Assembly: GCA_031284295.1 (NCBI GenBank)
Contig: JAITAE010000313.1
Location: 1-5,492, forward strand
Origin: Spirochaetaceae bacterium
Lineage (GTDB): Bacteria > Spirochaetota > Spirochaetia > Treponematales > Breznakiellaceae
Reading direction: 5' to 3'
Length of the DNA stretch: 5,492 nucleotides
Position numbers and translations under genes: made by a program. The notes under the pieces are model-generated. The model did not search any database. It was not told the DNA's origin and saw only the letters and a program-made list of their open reading frames with translations. Of this stretch, positions 1 through 4,173 are shown in pieces (position 1 is the stretch's first letter; the number at the start of each line of letters is the position of its first letter).

Positions 1-67
1 AAAATAAAACGTCCCAAAACACGCGAGAAAGCCCGCTACAGCGTTGAAACCAGCCTTGACGTATCAT
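1..67 (-). CDS. Possible start of a minus-strand gene cut by the window edge
   Basis: An ATG at 67-65 opens a frame that stays open to the window edge and encodes 22 residues, MIRQGWFQRCSGLSRVFWDV followed by LF. An AAAAAGG stretch lies four bases upstream of the ATG, and the AT-rich DNA to the right (68-235) would suit a promoter region. I do not recognise the peptide. Twenty-two open codons are expected by chance about a third of the time, so this is weak. Sequence to the left of the window would decide it. Confidence 0.2.
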   Translation of the reverse strand, partial: MIRQGWFQRCSGLSRVFWDVLF

Positions 68-258
68 TTTACCTTTTTAGTATAACTCCCCTCTTAAAAG
101 CCCGCTATCGCAAAAAACAGTCAATCAGATTTTATAAAAAATAATAAATACAAAATCTATAAAACATTTTAGACAATGAATCATAAAATATATATTAGTA
201 ATATATAACATATAATAATTCGTATACTACGAACACCGGAGACTCGCCTCTACCCCAG
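68..258. other. AT-rich intergenic stretch with two small palindromes
   Basis: No gene is visible. Bases 120-235 are strongly AT-rich, unlike the GC-rich repeats that follow. A 19-bp perfect palindrome (nine-base arms around a G) lies at 189-207, and TTCGTA/TACGAA pair around a three-base loop at 219-233. A TATAAT at 211-216 on the plus strand has no convincing -35 partner. The 11-mer aaagcccgcta occurs at 28-38 and again at 97-107. The stretch could hold the promoter of the possible gene at 1-67. Palindromes are also expected by chance in such AT-rich DNA. Confidence 0.4.
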
Positions 259-594
259 CCGCCCAGCCCTCCCTATCGGTCAGGCAGAGCGGCAACACCC
301 ACCAGACAAACCCGCCTCCACAAACCCACACACAGCCGCCCAGCCTTCCCTACGGTCAGGCAGAGCGGAACACCCCCAGACACACACCACCCCCACAAAC
401 ACACGCCCAACCAACCGCCCAGCCCTCCCTATCGGTCAGGCAGAGCGGAACACCCCGACACACACCACCCCCACAAACACACTCCCAACCGCCCAGCCCT
501 CCCTGCGGTCAGGCAGAGCGGCAACACCCCAGACACACCGCCTTCACAAACCCACACACAACCGCCCAGCCTTCCCTACGGTCAGGCAGAGCGG
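259..594. repeat. Five-copy tandem repeat, period about 75 bp
   Basis: A 33-34 base core occurs five times, at 259-292, 336-368, 415-448, 489-521 and 562-594. Start-to-start distances are 77, 79, 74 and 73. The core begins ccgcccagcc, contains ccct(a/g)(t)cggtcagg and ends cagagcgg. Its ends pair imperfectly (CCGC with GCGG, GCC with GGC), so each copy can fold into a hairpin. The 40-47 bases between cores are also related to each other, all C/A-rich and nearly G-free (aacacccc, agacacac, cacaaacac). The whole unit is therefore repeated. Periods are not multiples of three, which argues against a protein repeat. Confidence 0.85.
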
Positions 595-775
595 ACGCCG
601 CCGCTTACATCACAAACCGCATCCCAAAACCTTCTCCCAAAAACGGCGGGGCAACCGGCGTAAAAAGAACCGCCCCCGGCATTCTCAAAAAGCCGCCGCT
701 TAACGCCTCACCGCGTGGGCATCGCCGCCGGGCAAACAAACAAAACACTAATCGTAACGCCGGCGTGGCCGCTCC

Positions 776-891
776 GCCGCCGTCCATGGCGGCTACGCTT
801 AGACAGAACACGGTATTATATGCAGTTGGCGTCCATGCCAACTGTACGCTACGCGCTTACGCGCTACGCCATATAATATAGTGTTCTGCCT
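776..891. repeat. Composite palindromic element
   Basis: Bases 801-823 and 868-891 form an inverted repeat of about 22 bp with three mismatches and one gap. Both arms share cagaacac and tattatatg. Inside lies a perfect hairpin, CAGTTGGC (823-830) and GCCAACTG (837-844), with loop GTCCAT, followed by direct repeats of acgcgctt and acgcgct (851-865). A second hairpin at 776-793, GCCGCC/GGCGGC, has the same GTCCAT loop. A shared gccggcgtgg outside each arm suggests the symmetry once extended further, to about 757-905. The nested symmetry suggests a small non-autonomous repeat (MITE-like or an intergenic palindrome). I cannot name its family. Confidence 0.6.
815..841 (-). promoter_or_regulatory. 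Candidate minus-strand promoter in the palindromic element
   Basis: On the minus strand TTGGCA (841-836) precedes TATAAT (820-815) with a 15-base gap, two bases short of the usual spacing. The mirror arm carries TATAAT at 872-877 on the plus strand, but with no -35-like hexamer 16-18 bases before it. The same gtgttctg follows both boxes at a similar distance. No intact gene is visible downstream on either side, so any transcript would be noncoding or spurious. Confidence 0.25.
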
Positions 892-1055
892 ACCACGCCG
901 GCGGCCTTGCCGCCCGGCCTCCCTCTCTTGCCTGAACCTGACGGCCGTCCCGCCGAAACACCGCCGTCAAGCCCGCTCTAACGGCAAAAACGACAGGCAG
1001 CCTCGAAAGCCCCGCCGCCTTGCCGCAAAACCCGCGATGAAAAGCCAAAACCCAA

Positions 1056-1075
1056 TCTCAACGCTTGCGTTGAGA
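1056..1075. repeat. Perfect 9-bp hairpin
   Basis: TCTCAACGC (1056-1064) and GCGTTGAGA (1067-1075) are exact complements around TT. It sits directly before the 44-bp hairpin array. The following sequence (cccgcgaaccgcagagat) resembles the non-hairpin part of that array unit, so this may be a diverged first copy with a different stem. Confidence 0.55.
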
Positions 1076-1109
1076 CGGCGGCTCAAAGAACCCGCGAACC
1101 GCAGAGATC

Positions 1110-1218
1110 GCCGCCCGAAGGCGGCGAAAAGATACCCAGTGAACCACAGGAACGCTGCCCGAAGGCGGCGAAAAGATACCCGCGAACCGTAGTGAATGCC
1201 GCCCGAAGGCGGCGAAAA
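1110..1218. repeat. 44-bp tandem repeat, three copies, each with a stable hairpin
   Basis: The core gccgcccgaaggcggcgaaaa starts at 1110, 1154 (one substitution) and 1198, giving an exact period of 44 bases twice. It continues gataccc in the first two copies and has diverged in the third. GCCGCC and GGCGGC form a 6-bp stem around CGAA. Read on the minus strand the loop becomes TTCG closed by C and G, the exceptionally stable cUUCGg tetraloop in RNA. The inter-hairpin part (gcgaaccgtagtgaat and relatives) is also conserved. Periodicity, stem symmetry and lack of a coding frame identify a REP-like intergenic repeat rather than part of a gene. Confidence 0.8.
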
Positions 1219-1332
1219 ATGTCGGATACCGCCGGAACGTTATGTGAAGCTTTTTGCCCCCTGCTTTGAGCAACCAAGAAAGCGGGAATATAGTATGAGG
1301 AACGCAACAAAAAACCTGAACTGGTTCGGACA

Positions 1333-1380
1333 CGGCGGCATCCGTGCCGCCGCTTCGTAAAAGTTAGTACTTTTAACGAA
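1333..1380. repeat. Two adjacent hairpins at the end of the decayed gene
   Basis: CGGCGGCA (1333-1340) pairs perfectly with TGCCGCCG (1345-1352) around TCCG. One base later TTCGTAAAAGT (1354-1364) pairs with ACTTTTAACGAA (1369-1380) around TAGT, with one bulged A. The second hairpin covers the stop codon (1373-1375) of the minus-strand remnant. Neither is followed by a T-run on either strand, so classic intrinsic termination is doubtful. The pair also marks a sharp change from GC-rich repeats on the left to AT-rich DNA on the right. Confidence 0.5.
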
Positions 1381-1676
1381 TTGTAATAACATCCTCTATC
1401 CACTTTTCAATATTATTGCTTATATAGTTGTGTACATCTTTACTGTCAGTATATGGTGGGTTGTAGACTTTAACAATGGTAGACAATGATGTTTTATTGG
1501 CAGCTAAATCAAAAATTATTCGGAGAAATATGGCACCATTCTTGATACCGTTCAGAAATAATTTATCAAGAAGGTGAATTAGATATTGTTTTCTCATTCA
1601 TTACAAACTTATCCGCATCATCAATGTAGTAATCTGGAACTATATTGAAACGACGAACAGCTAGCGAGTATAAGTA
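1373..1676 (-). pseudogene. Decayed AT-rich gene, C-terminal part with a frameshift
   Basis: Two overlapping minus-strand frames join into one coherent protein end. The upstream frame reads LYSLAVRRFNIVPDYYIDDA then DKFVMNE and runs into nonsense, stopping at 1568-1566. A second frame, with its own ATG at 1597, gives KQYLIHLLDKLFLNGIKNGA at its start and ends KWIEDVITIR at 1373. Removing one A from the A4 run at 1589-1592 fuses them. The joined product is about 100 residues, hydrophobic and lysine-rich, with no signal peptide or motif that I recognise. Its AT-rich composition differs sharply from both neighbours and suggests imported DNA. The 5' part is missing, apparently cut at about 1677 by an insertion-sequence end. 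A live 74-residue gene from the 1597 ATG is possible but less likely. Confidence 0.5.
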
Positions 1677-1756
1677 GAGTCTGTCTATAAAGTCAAAAAG
1701 AGTGGTTGGGGAAGGCAAGATTCGTTTTGCGATATATTGCAGAAAAAACAGAAAAG

Positions 1757-1792
1757 TGAAATAATCACAACCATGAAAATGAAATTATTTCA
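1757..1792 (+). promoter_or_regulatory. Hairpin enclosing the transposase start codon
   Basis: TGAAATAAT (1757-1765) and ATTATTTCA (1784-1792) are exact complements separated by 18 bases, and the ATG at 1773 lies in the loop. TGAAAT/ATTTCA (1780-1792) forms a competing short palindrome. Several transposases are known to use structure around the start codon to limit translation from outside transcripts, and this arrangement would fit that. The stem is AT-only apart from one G-C pair, so it would be weak. Confidence 0.3.
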
Positions 1793-1886
1793 ACCCCTGG
1801 TATTAAAGTTTGAAGAAGCAAATTGGTCGAGGAATCCCGAGTTCGATACGTTTCCGCCGGTAATTCTTTCCGAGCAGCGGCAGTAA
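1773..1886 (+). pseudogene. N-terminal fragment of a transposase-like protein
   Basis: The frame starts MKMKLFQPLVLKFEEANWSR, continues NPEF, then DTFPPVILSEQRQ and stops at 1884-1886, giving 37 residues. The pattern LF-PL-L-F-...-W-NPEF matches my recollection of the N-terminus of a transposase type common in treponemes and other anaerobes, where NPEF is normally followed by a few hundred further residues. Here the similarity seems to stop at NPEF, so a deletion probably joins it to unrelated sequence. No clear Shine-Dalgarno precedes the ATG. If the family call is wrong, this is simply a short open frame. The catalytic domain is certainly absent. Confidence 0.35.
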
Positions 1887-1907
1887 CCGGGCTATCGATG
1901 GTATACA

Positions 1908-1955
1908 ACAAACCGCCGGTATTTTTTACCGTATATCATTAATCCGGCGGTTTGT
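1908..1955. repeat. 12-bp perfect inverted repeat
   Basis: ACAAACCGCCGG (1908-1919) and CCGGCGGTTTGT (1944-1955) are exact complements with a 24-base AT-rich loop. Within it CGGTA/TACCG (1917-1931) can form an alternative smaller hairpin around TTTTT. It lies just beyond the transposase remnant and about 90 bases past the 3' end of tRNA-Lys. It could end the tRNA transcript on the minus strand, where the stem is followed by the weak tail TGTATACC, or be a remnant of a mobile element end. Confidence 0.5.
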
Positions 1956-2012
1956 CAAATATAAGTTGGTACGTATGGGGCGGAGCCCCCTCTTTAACTT
2001 GAAGTTCGGCAT
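1926..2012 (-). CDS. Candidate small basic peptide (28 aa)
   Basis: An ATG at 2012-2010 is preceded by AGGGAGGGG (2028-2020) at a seven-base distance, a strong-looking ribosome binding site. The frame reads MPNFKLKRGLRPIRTNLYLT then NRRINDIR and stops at 1926-1928. It contains eight Lys/Arg residues. I know no family for it. The GGGGC/GCCCC hairpin at 1977-1989 and half of the 12-bp inverted repeat lie within the frame, which counts against coding. It follows the tRNA-Lys gene by 30 bases on the same strand and could share its transcript. Confidence 0.18.
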   Translation of the reverse strand: MPNFKLKRGLRPIRTNLYLTNRRINDIR

Positions 2013-2042
2013 ATTAAATCCCCTCCCTCAAGCAGTATATAT

Positions 2043-2115
2043 TGAGCCGCCCGGAGATCGAATCCAGGACCCACGCCTTAAAAGGGCGTTGCTCTACCTA
2101 CTGAGCTAGCGGCCC
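2043..2115 (-). tRNA. tRNA-Lys (anticodon TTT)
   Basis: The minus strand folds as a complete cloverleaf. The acceptor stem is GGGCCGC with GCGGCTC (one G-T pair), the D stem is GCTC with GAGC, the anticodon stem is ACGCC with GGCGT around loop CTTTTAA, the variable loop is GGGTC, and the T arm is CTGGA, TTCGATC, TCCGG. The discriminator base is A at 2043. CCA is not encoded and must be added enzymatically. The anticodon TTT reads both lysine codons. The gene lies downstream of thiN on the same strand, separated by a hairpin, and its 3' end faces the repeat- and remnant-rich region 1-2042. No second copy of its 3' end is seen in the window. Confidence 0.95.
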
Positions 2116-2120
2116 GTACA

Positions 2121-2150
2121 AATCAGGCGCCACAACCGTAGCGCCTGATT
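2121..2150 (-). terminator. Perfect 10-bp hairpin between thiN and tRNA-Lys
   Basis: AATCAGGCGC (2121-2130) and GCGCCTGATT (2141-2150) are exact complements with a 10-base loop. It starts 77 bases after the thiN stop and ends just five bases before the tRNA. On the minus strand the stem ends GATT followed by TGTACG, so there is only a short T-tract. It most likely terminates the cysE-thiN transcript or helps free the tRNA 5' end. Its symmetry would also work on the plus strand. Confidence 0.45.
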
Positions 2151-2226
2151 CAGATTAGCATAGTTTCAAAAAAAAGGTCAACCGCCAGATTCCGCCTGTA
2201 GTTGCCTGTCAAGCCGACGTTCAGGA

Positions 2227-2868
2227 TTACCGAGGGGAAGACCGCGGCAGGGATTTCGTTATAAGCACCAGGAATCTCCCGGACGAGGCTTTTATCGTAA
2301 TGGATTTCTCTTCCGCGGCATTGCTTATACCAAAGAAACCGCGTTTCCATACCACTGAAGCAAGCGGCCATTTAAGACCGGTACTTTGCGCCGTCCACGG
2401 CCCGCTTCCGAGCGGAAACACTGAAATGATATCGGTTTGCTGGGTATTGCAGTGAAATTCTTTTGACACGACATAGATTTTTTCACGGGCGGTAAACCAG
2501 CGCCGCGGACAGCGGTCCCGTTCAAACAGCGCCGCTAAGGCAAGGGTATGGTCGAGCCTGCCGCCGCCGCCGCCGGCGAGCGTAATTTCATCGCAGCCTT
2601 TTTCAAAAAGCAGGTCTACGGCCAGTTCGGTATCGGTGAAGTCTTTATCGGGAGGAAAGCGTATCACGCGGCCCGGCGGGTAAGCATCGAGCCGTGTTTC
2701 ATCGTCAAGGGAGTCCATATCACCGATTATCCAGTCGGGGCGCAAGCCGGCATTTTCAGCGCATACGAGGCCGGAATCGGCGGCGGCGATAATATCCGCC
2801 TCGGCGGCAAGCCTAACGCATAATTCCGCGTCCGGGCCCTCTCCGCCGATAAACGCAAGTCCTTTCAT
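2227..2868 (-). CDS. thiN: Thiamine pyrophosphokinase
   Basis: This 213-residue protein transfers pyrophosphate from ATP to thiamine, making thiamine diphosphate in the cytoplasm (thiamine salvage). Family motifs appear in order: AADSGL (29-34), PDWIIGDMDS (45-54), FPPDKDFTDTELAVD (71-85) in the ATP/Mg-binding domain, the glycine-rich GGGGGRLDH (99-107), then the C-terminal beta domain with STGLKWPL (162-169), KRGFFGISN (175-183) and SGRFLVL (196-202). The length is normal for bacterial ThiN. The last ten or so residues (ITKSLPRSSPR) extend beyond the usual end and look unconserved. The ATG at 2868 begins just before the conserved first strand (GLAFIGGE), but no good Shine-Dalgarno precedes it. 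The cysE stop lies eight bases upstream, so translation is probably coupled to cysE. No thiamine synthesis genes are in the window. Confidence 0.93.
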   Translation of the reverse strand: MKGLAFIGGEGPDAELCVRLAAEADIIAAADSGLVCAENAGLRPDWIIGDMDSLDDETRLDAYPPGRVIRFPPDKDFTDTELAVDLLFEKGCDEITLAGGGGGRLDHTLALAALFERDRCPRRWFTAREKIYVVSKEFHCNTQQTDIISVFPLGSGPWTAQSTGLKWPLASVVWKRGFFGISNAAEEKSITIKASSGRFLVLITKSLPRSSPR

Positions 2869-2876
2869 AGGCCGCT

Positions 2877-3902
2877 TTATATAACCCAGTCCCAGAATTC
2901 GTTTTGGTCCAATTCCTGATGCTCAACATTTTTGGATTCATTTTCATGTATCTGCAGCTCAGGGTTTTTAACGCTTACACGGGTTTGGGCGGGGACAGAT
3001 TTTGTAACGAAGGCGTTACTGCCTATCACTACGCCGCGCCCTATCACGGTAGCGCCTCCAAGAATAGACGCCCCGGAATAAATGGTTACATCGTCCTCTA
3101 TAGTTGGGTGGCGCTTCACGCCGCGAAGCGACTGCCCGCCGCGTGTTGAAAGTCCTCCCAGCGTGACGCCCTGATAAACTTTTACATTGTTGCCGATTAC
3201 CGTTGTTTCACCGATTACAATGCCGGTGCCGTGATCAATAAAAAAATGTTTGCCTATGGTTGCGCCCGGATGAATATCGATCCCGGTAATGTTATGCGCG
3301 TATTCCGTCATTATGCGCGGAATCAGCGGAATGTCCAGCAGGTATAATTCGTGCGCCAAACGGTATGTCATTATCGCGTAAATGCCCGGGTACGATGATA
3401 TGATTTCGTCTTTGCTGTATGCGGCGGGATCGCCGTCAAATGCGGCGTCAACATCCATCGCAAGGTAATTTCTGATTGACGGAAGTTTCGATAAAAAAAC
3501 GTAAACCAGTTTTTCGGCATCTTCCGGCGCGTCACCATGACAGGGCGGGCCGTCCTTACGATGGTATAGCGCTATAGCAATCTGCTTTGTTAAATCAAAA
3601 AAAATTTCTTCAACAAGCTCTCCGGTCTGATATTCAATAAAACTTTTTGTAATATATTTTTTTACAAAGTAACCAGGAAAAATCAAACGTCTTAGTTTTT
3701 CAAGTATTTCTATCAGCAGTGAACGGTTAAGCTGGTATACAGAATCAACTTTTATCGTTTTTTCGCTCTCCTCGTAACTTTTTATCAGCGTGTTGACCAA
3801 TTCTTTGATATGAGTACCGCCTGTAATTCCGTGTGTTATAGACGCGCAAGGCGGCGAAATCCTGCCTGCCGATTCCGGCTGCTTATAATATTCTTTATCC
3901 AT
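2877..3902 (-). CDS. cysE: Serine O-acetyltransferase
   Basis: This 341-residue enzyme transfers acetyl from acetyl-CoA to L-serine, making O-acetylserine, the first committed step of cysteine synthesis. Residues about 30-195 are the helical N-terminal domain, including DPAAYSKDEIISSYPGI (158-174) and the YRLAHELY helix (180-187). Residues about 198-310 form the left-handed beta helix of hexapeptide repeats. The catalytic and substrate-binding signatures are present: DIHPGATIG (209-217), FIDHGTGIVIGETTVIG (221-237, with Asp223-His224), GVTLGG (245-250) and RHP (264-266). The loop LSTRGGQSLRGVK (251-263) is longer than in E. coli CysE. The protein ends in an acidic tail (from 319) rich in Glu, Asn and Gln. 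The ATG at 3902 is preceded by GGGGAA five bases upstream. It heads a probable two-gene operon with thiN. The tail lacks the usual short C-terminal form, so cysteine feedback through it is uncertain. Confidence 0.95.
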   Translation of the reverse strand: MDKEYYKQPESAGRISPPCASITHGITGGTHIKELVNTLIKSYEESEKTIKVDSVYQLNRSLLIEILEKLRRLIFPGYFVKKYITKSFIEYQTGELVEEIFFDLTKQIAIALYHRKDGPPCHGDAPEDAEKLVYVFLSKLPSIRNYLAMDVDAAFDGDPAAYSKDEIISSYPGIYAIMTYRLAHELYLLDIPLIPRIMTEYAHNITGIDIHPGATIGKHFFIDHGTGIVIGETTVIGNNVKVYQGVTLGGLSTRGGQSLRGVKRHPTIEDDVTIYSGASILGGATVIGRGVVIGSNAFVTKSVPAQTRVSVKNPELQIHENESKNVEHQELDQNEFWDWVI

Positions 3903-3918
3903 AGAAATTCCCCAAAAA

Positions 3919-3933
3919 ATTATGATTCATAAT
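3919..3933. promoter_or_regulatory. 15-bp palindrome just upstream of cysE
   Basis: ATTATGA and TCATAAT flank a single T in perfect symmetry. On the minus strand it contains CATAAT (3924-3919), and TTGGTA (3948-3943) lies 18 bases further up, resembling a promoter pair. However, transcription from that pair would start at about 3912, inside the GGGG of the cysE ribosome binding site, so it is unlikely to serve as written. A regulator binding site is an equally fair reading. Confidence 0.25.
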
Positions 3934-3951
3934 CAAGCTCCATACCAATAA

Positions 3952-3966
3952 GCGGGATGCTCCCGC
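3952..3966. repeat. Short GC-rich hairpin upstream of cysE
   Basis: GCGGGA (3952-3957) and TCCCGC (3961-3966) are exact complements around TGC. On the minus strand it lies about 50 bases before the cysE start and is followed by TTATTGG. That is too T-poor for a convincing terminator of upstream transcription, but the hairpin could shape the leader RNA. Confidence 0.4.
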
Positions 3967-3971
3967 CTCCA

Positions 3972-4007
3972 GTTCATTTGACCGCAAAACACCGTTCATT
4001 TGACCGC
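3972..4007. repeat. Two 14-bp direct repeats, 22 bp apart
   Basis: gttcatttgaccgc occurs exactly at 3972-3985 and 3994-4007. The 22-base start-to-start distance is about two helical turns, so both copies face the same side of the DNA. They lie 70-105 bases upstream of the cysE start. Two readings fit: paired binding sites for a transcription regulator of cysE, or subterminal transposase-binding repeats at a decayed insertion-sequence end, which in some IS families have similar GGTCAAATGAAC-like repeats. Confidence 0.6.
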
Positions 4008-4030
4008 CTTTAATAATAGACTTGTTCGAC

Positions 4031-4166
4031 CCTCGGTTGCTTGTCGTGGACTAAGGTCCATTACAGTCTTGCCTTAAAAGGCTAAAGGCCTGCGAACCGA
4101 AGGTCCAACAAAACCGCATTTTTTAATGGAAGTTGGCGCGGAAACTGAAGTCTCCAAACAACTCCA
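4031..4166 (-). other. Structured intergenic DNA between the binding protein and cysE
   Basis: No gene is visible between 3903 and 4173. Several stems overlap. Bases 4127-4166 form a two-part hairpin: TGGA-GTTG with CAAC-TCCA outside, and GGAAACT with AGTCTCC inside, with one G-U pair on the minus-strand RNA. TGGAC/GTCCA pair at 4047-4060. AGGC/GCCT and GCCTT/AAGGC compete near 4071-4090. CCTCGGTT (4031-4038) can pair with AACCGAAGG (4095-4103). The 4127-4166 stem begins seven bases after the binding-protein stop, where a terminator is expected, but no T-run follows on the minus strand. It matches no riboswitch that I recognise (no T-box or S-box signature). Confidence 0.4.
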
Positions 4167-4173
4167 ATAAAAC

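Larger units (their letters stand above)
595..1055. other. GC-rich noncoding stretch around a palindromic element
   Basis: I see no supportable gene here. Open frames exist on both strands (minus 605-841, plus from 881), but they translate to arginine-, proline- and alanine-rich sequence without family character and run straight through inverted and tandem repeats. Bases 906-1055 are C/A-rich with variants of one motif (gcggccttgccgccc near 899 and gccgccttgccgcaaaa near 1015). The palindromic element within this stretch is listed separately. Confidence 0.55.
1677..1886 (+). mobile_element. Probable left end of a truncated insertion sequence
   Basis: Bases 1677-1700 (gagtctgtctataaagtcaa and aaag) resemble terminal inverted repeats of insertion sequences in the IS5/IS1182/ISNCY range. 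About 95 bases later a transposase-like reading frame starts. No matching right-end repeat (ctttttgactttatagac) occurs in the window and the frame is cut short, so only one end survives. The family assignment is from memory of such ends and is not checked against a database. Confidence 0.35.

Noticed and set aside
259..594. CRISPR array: regularly spaced 33-34 base repeats with 40-47 base spacers
   Set aside because: The spacers are related to each other in sequence, all C/A-rich with shared words, and spacing varies. No cas gene is nearby. It is a tandem repeat.
202..663. Long plus-strand open frame of about 150 codons through the tandem array
   Set aside because: It has no usable start codon. 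The repeat period (73-79) is not a multiple of three, and the T-poor composition makes stop codons rare by chance.
605..841. Minus-strand open frame of 78 residues from a TTG
   Set aside because: It starts inside one hairpin of the palindromic element and runs through another, has no ribosome binding site and has no recognisable protein character.
881..1192. Plus-strand open frame of 103 residues, strongly basic
   Set aside because: It begins in the arm of the palindromic element and runs into the 44-bp repeat, whose period is not a multiple of three. The Arg/Pro-rich product follows from base composition.
1058..1403. Two overlapping minus-strand open frames of 91 and 106 residues
   Set aside because: Both cross the 44-bp hairpin repeat and the 1333-1380 hairpins in different frames, and neither has a ribosome binding site or family resemblance.
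1800..1850. tRNA-like string (gaggaatcccgagttcgata) in the transposase fragment
   Set aside because: Only the T-loop-like ttcgata fits. The flanking bases do not pair as a T stem and no acceptor stem is present.
3895..3999. 34-residue minus-strand frame overlapping the cysE start, possible leader peptide
   Set aside because: Its ATG belongs to the repeated gttcatttgaccgc motif, the upstream ribosome binding site is weak and there is no cysteine codon run that would suggest attenuation.
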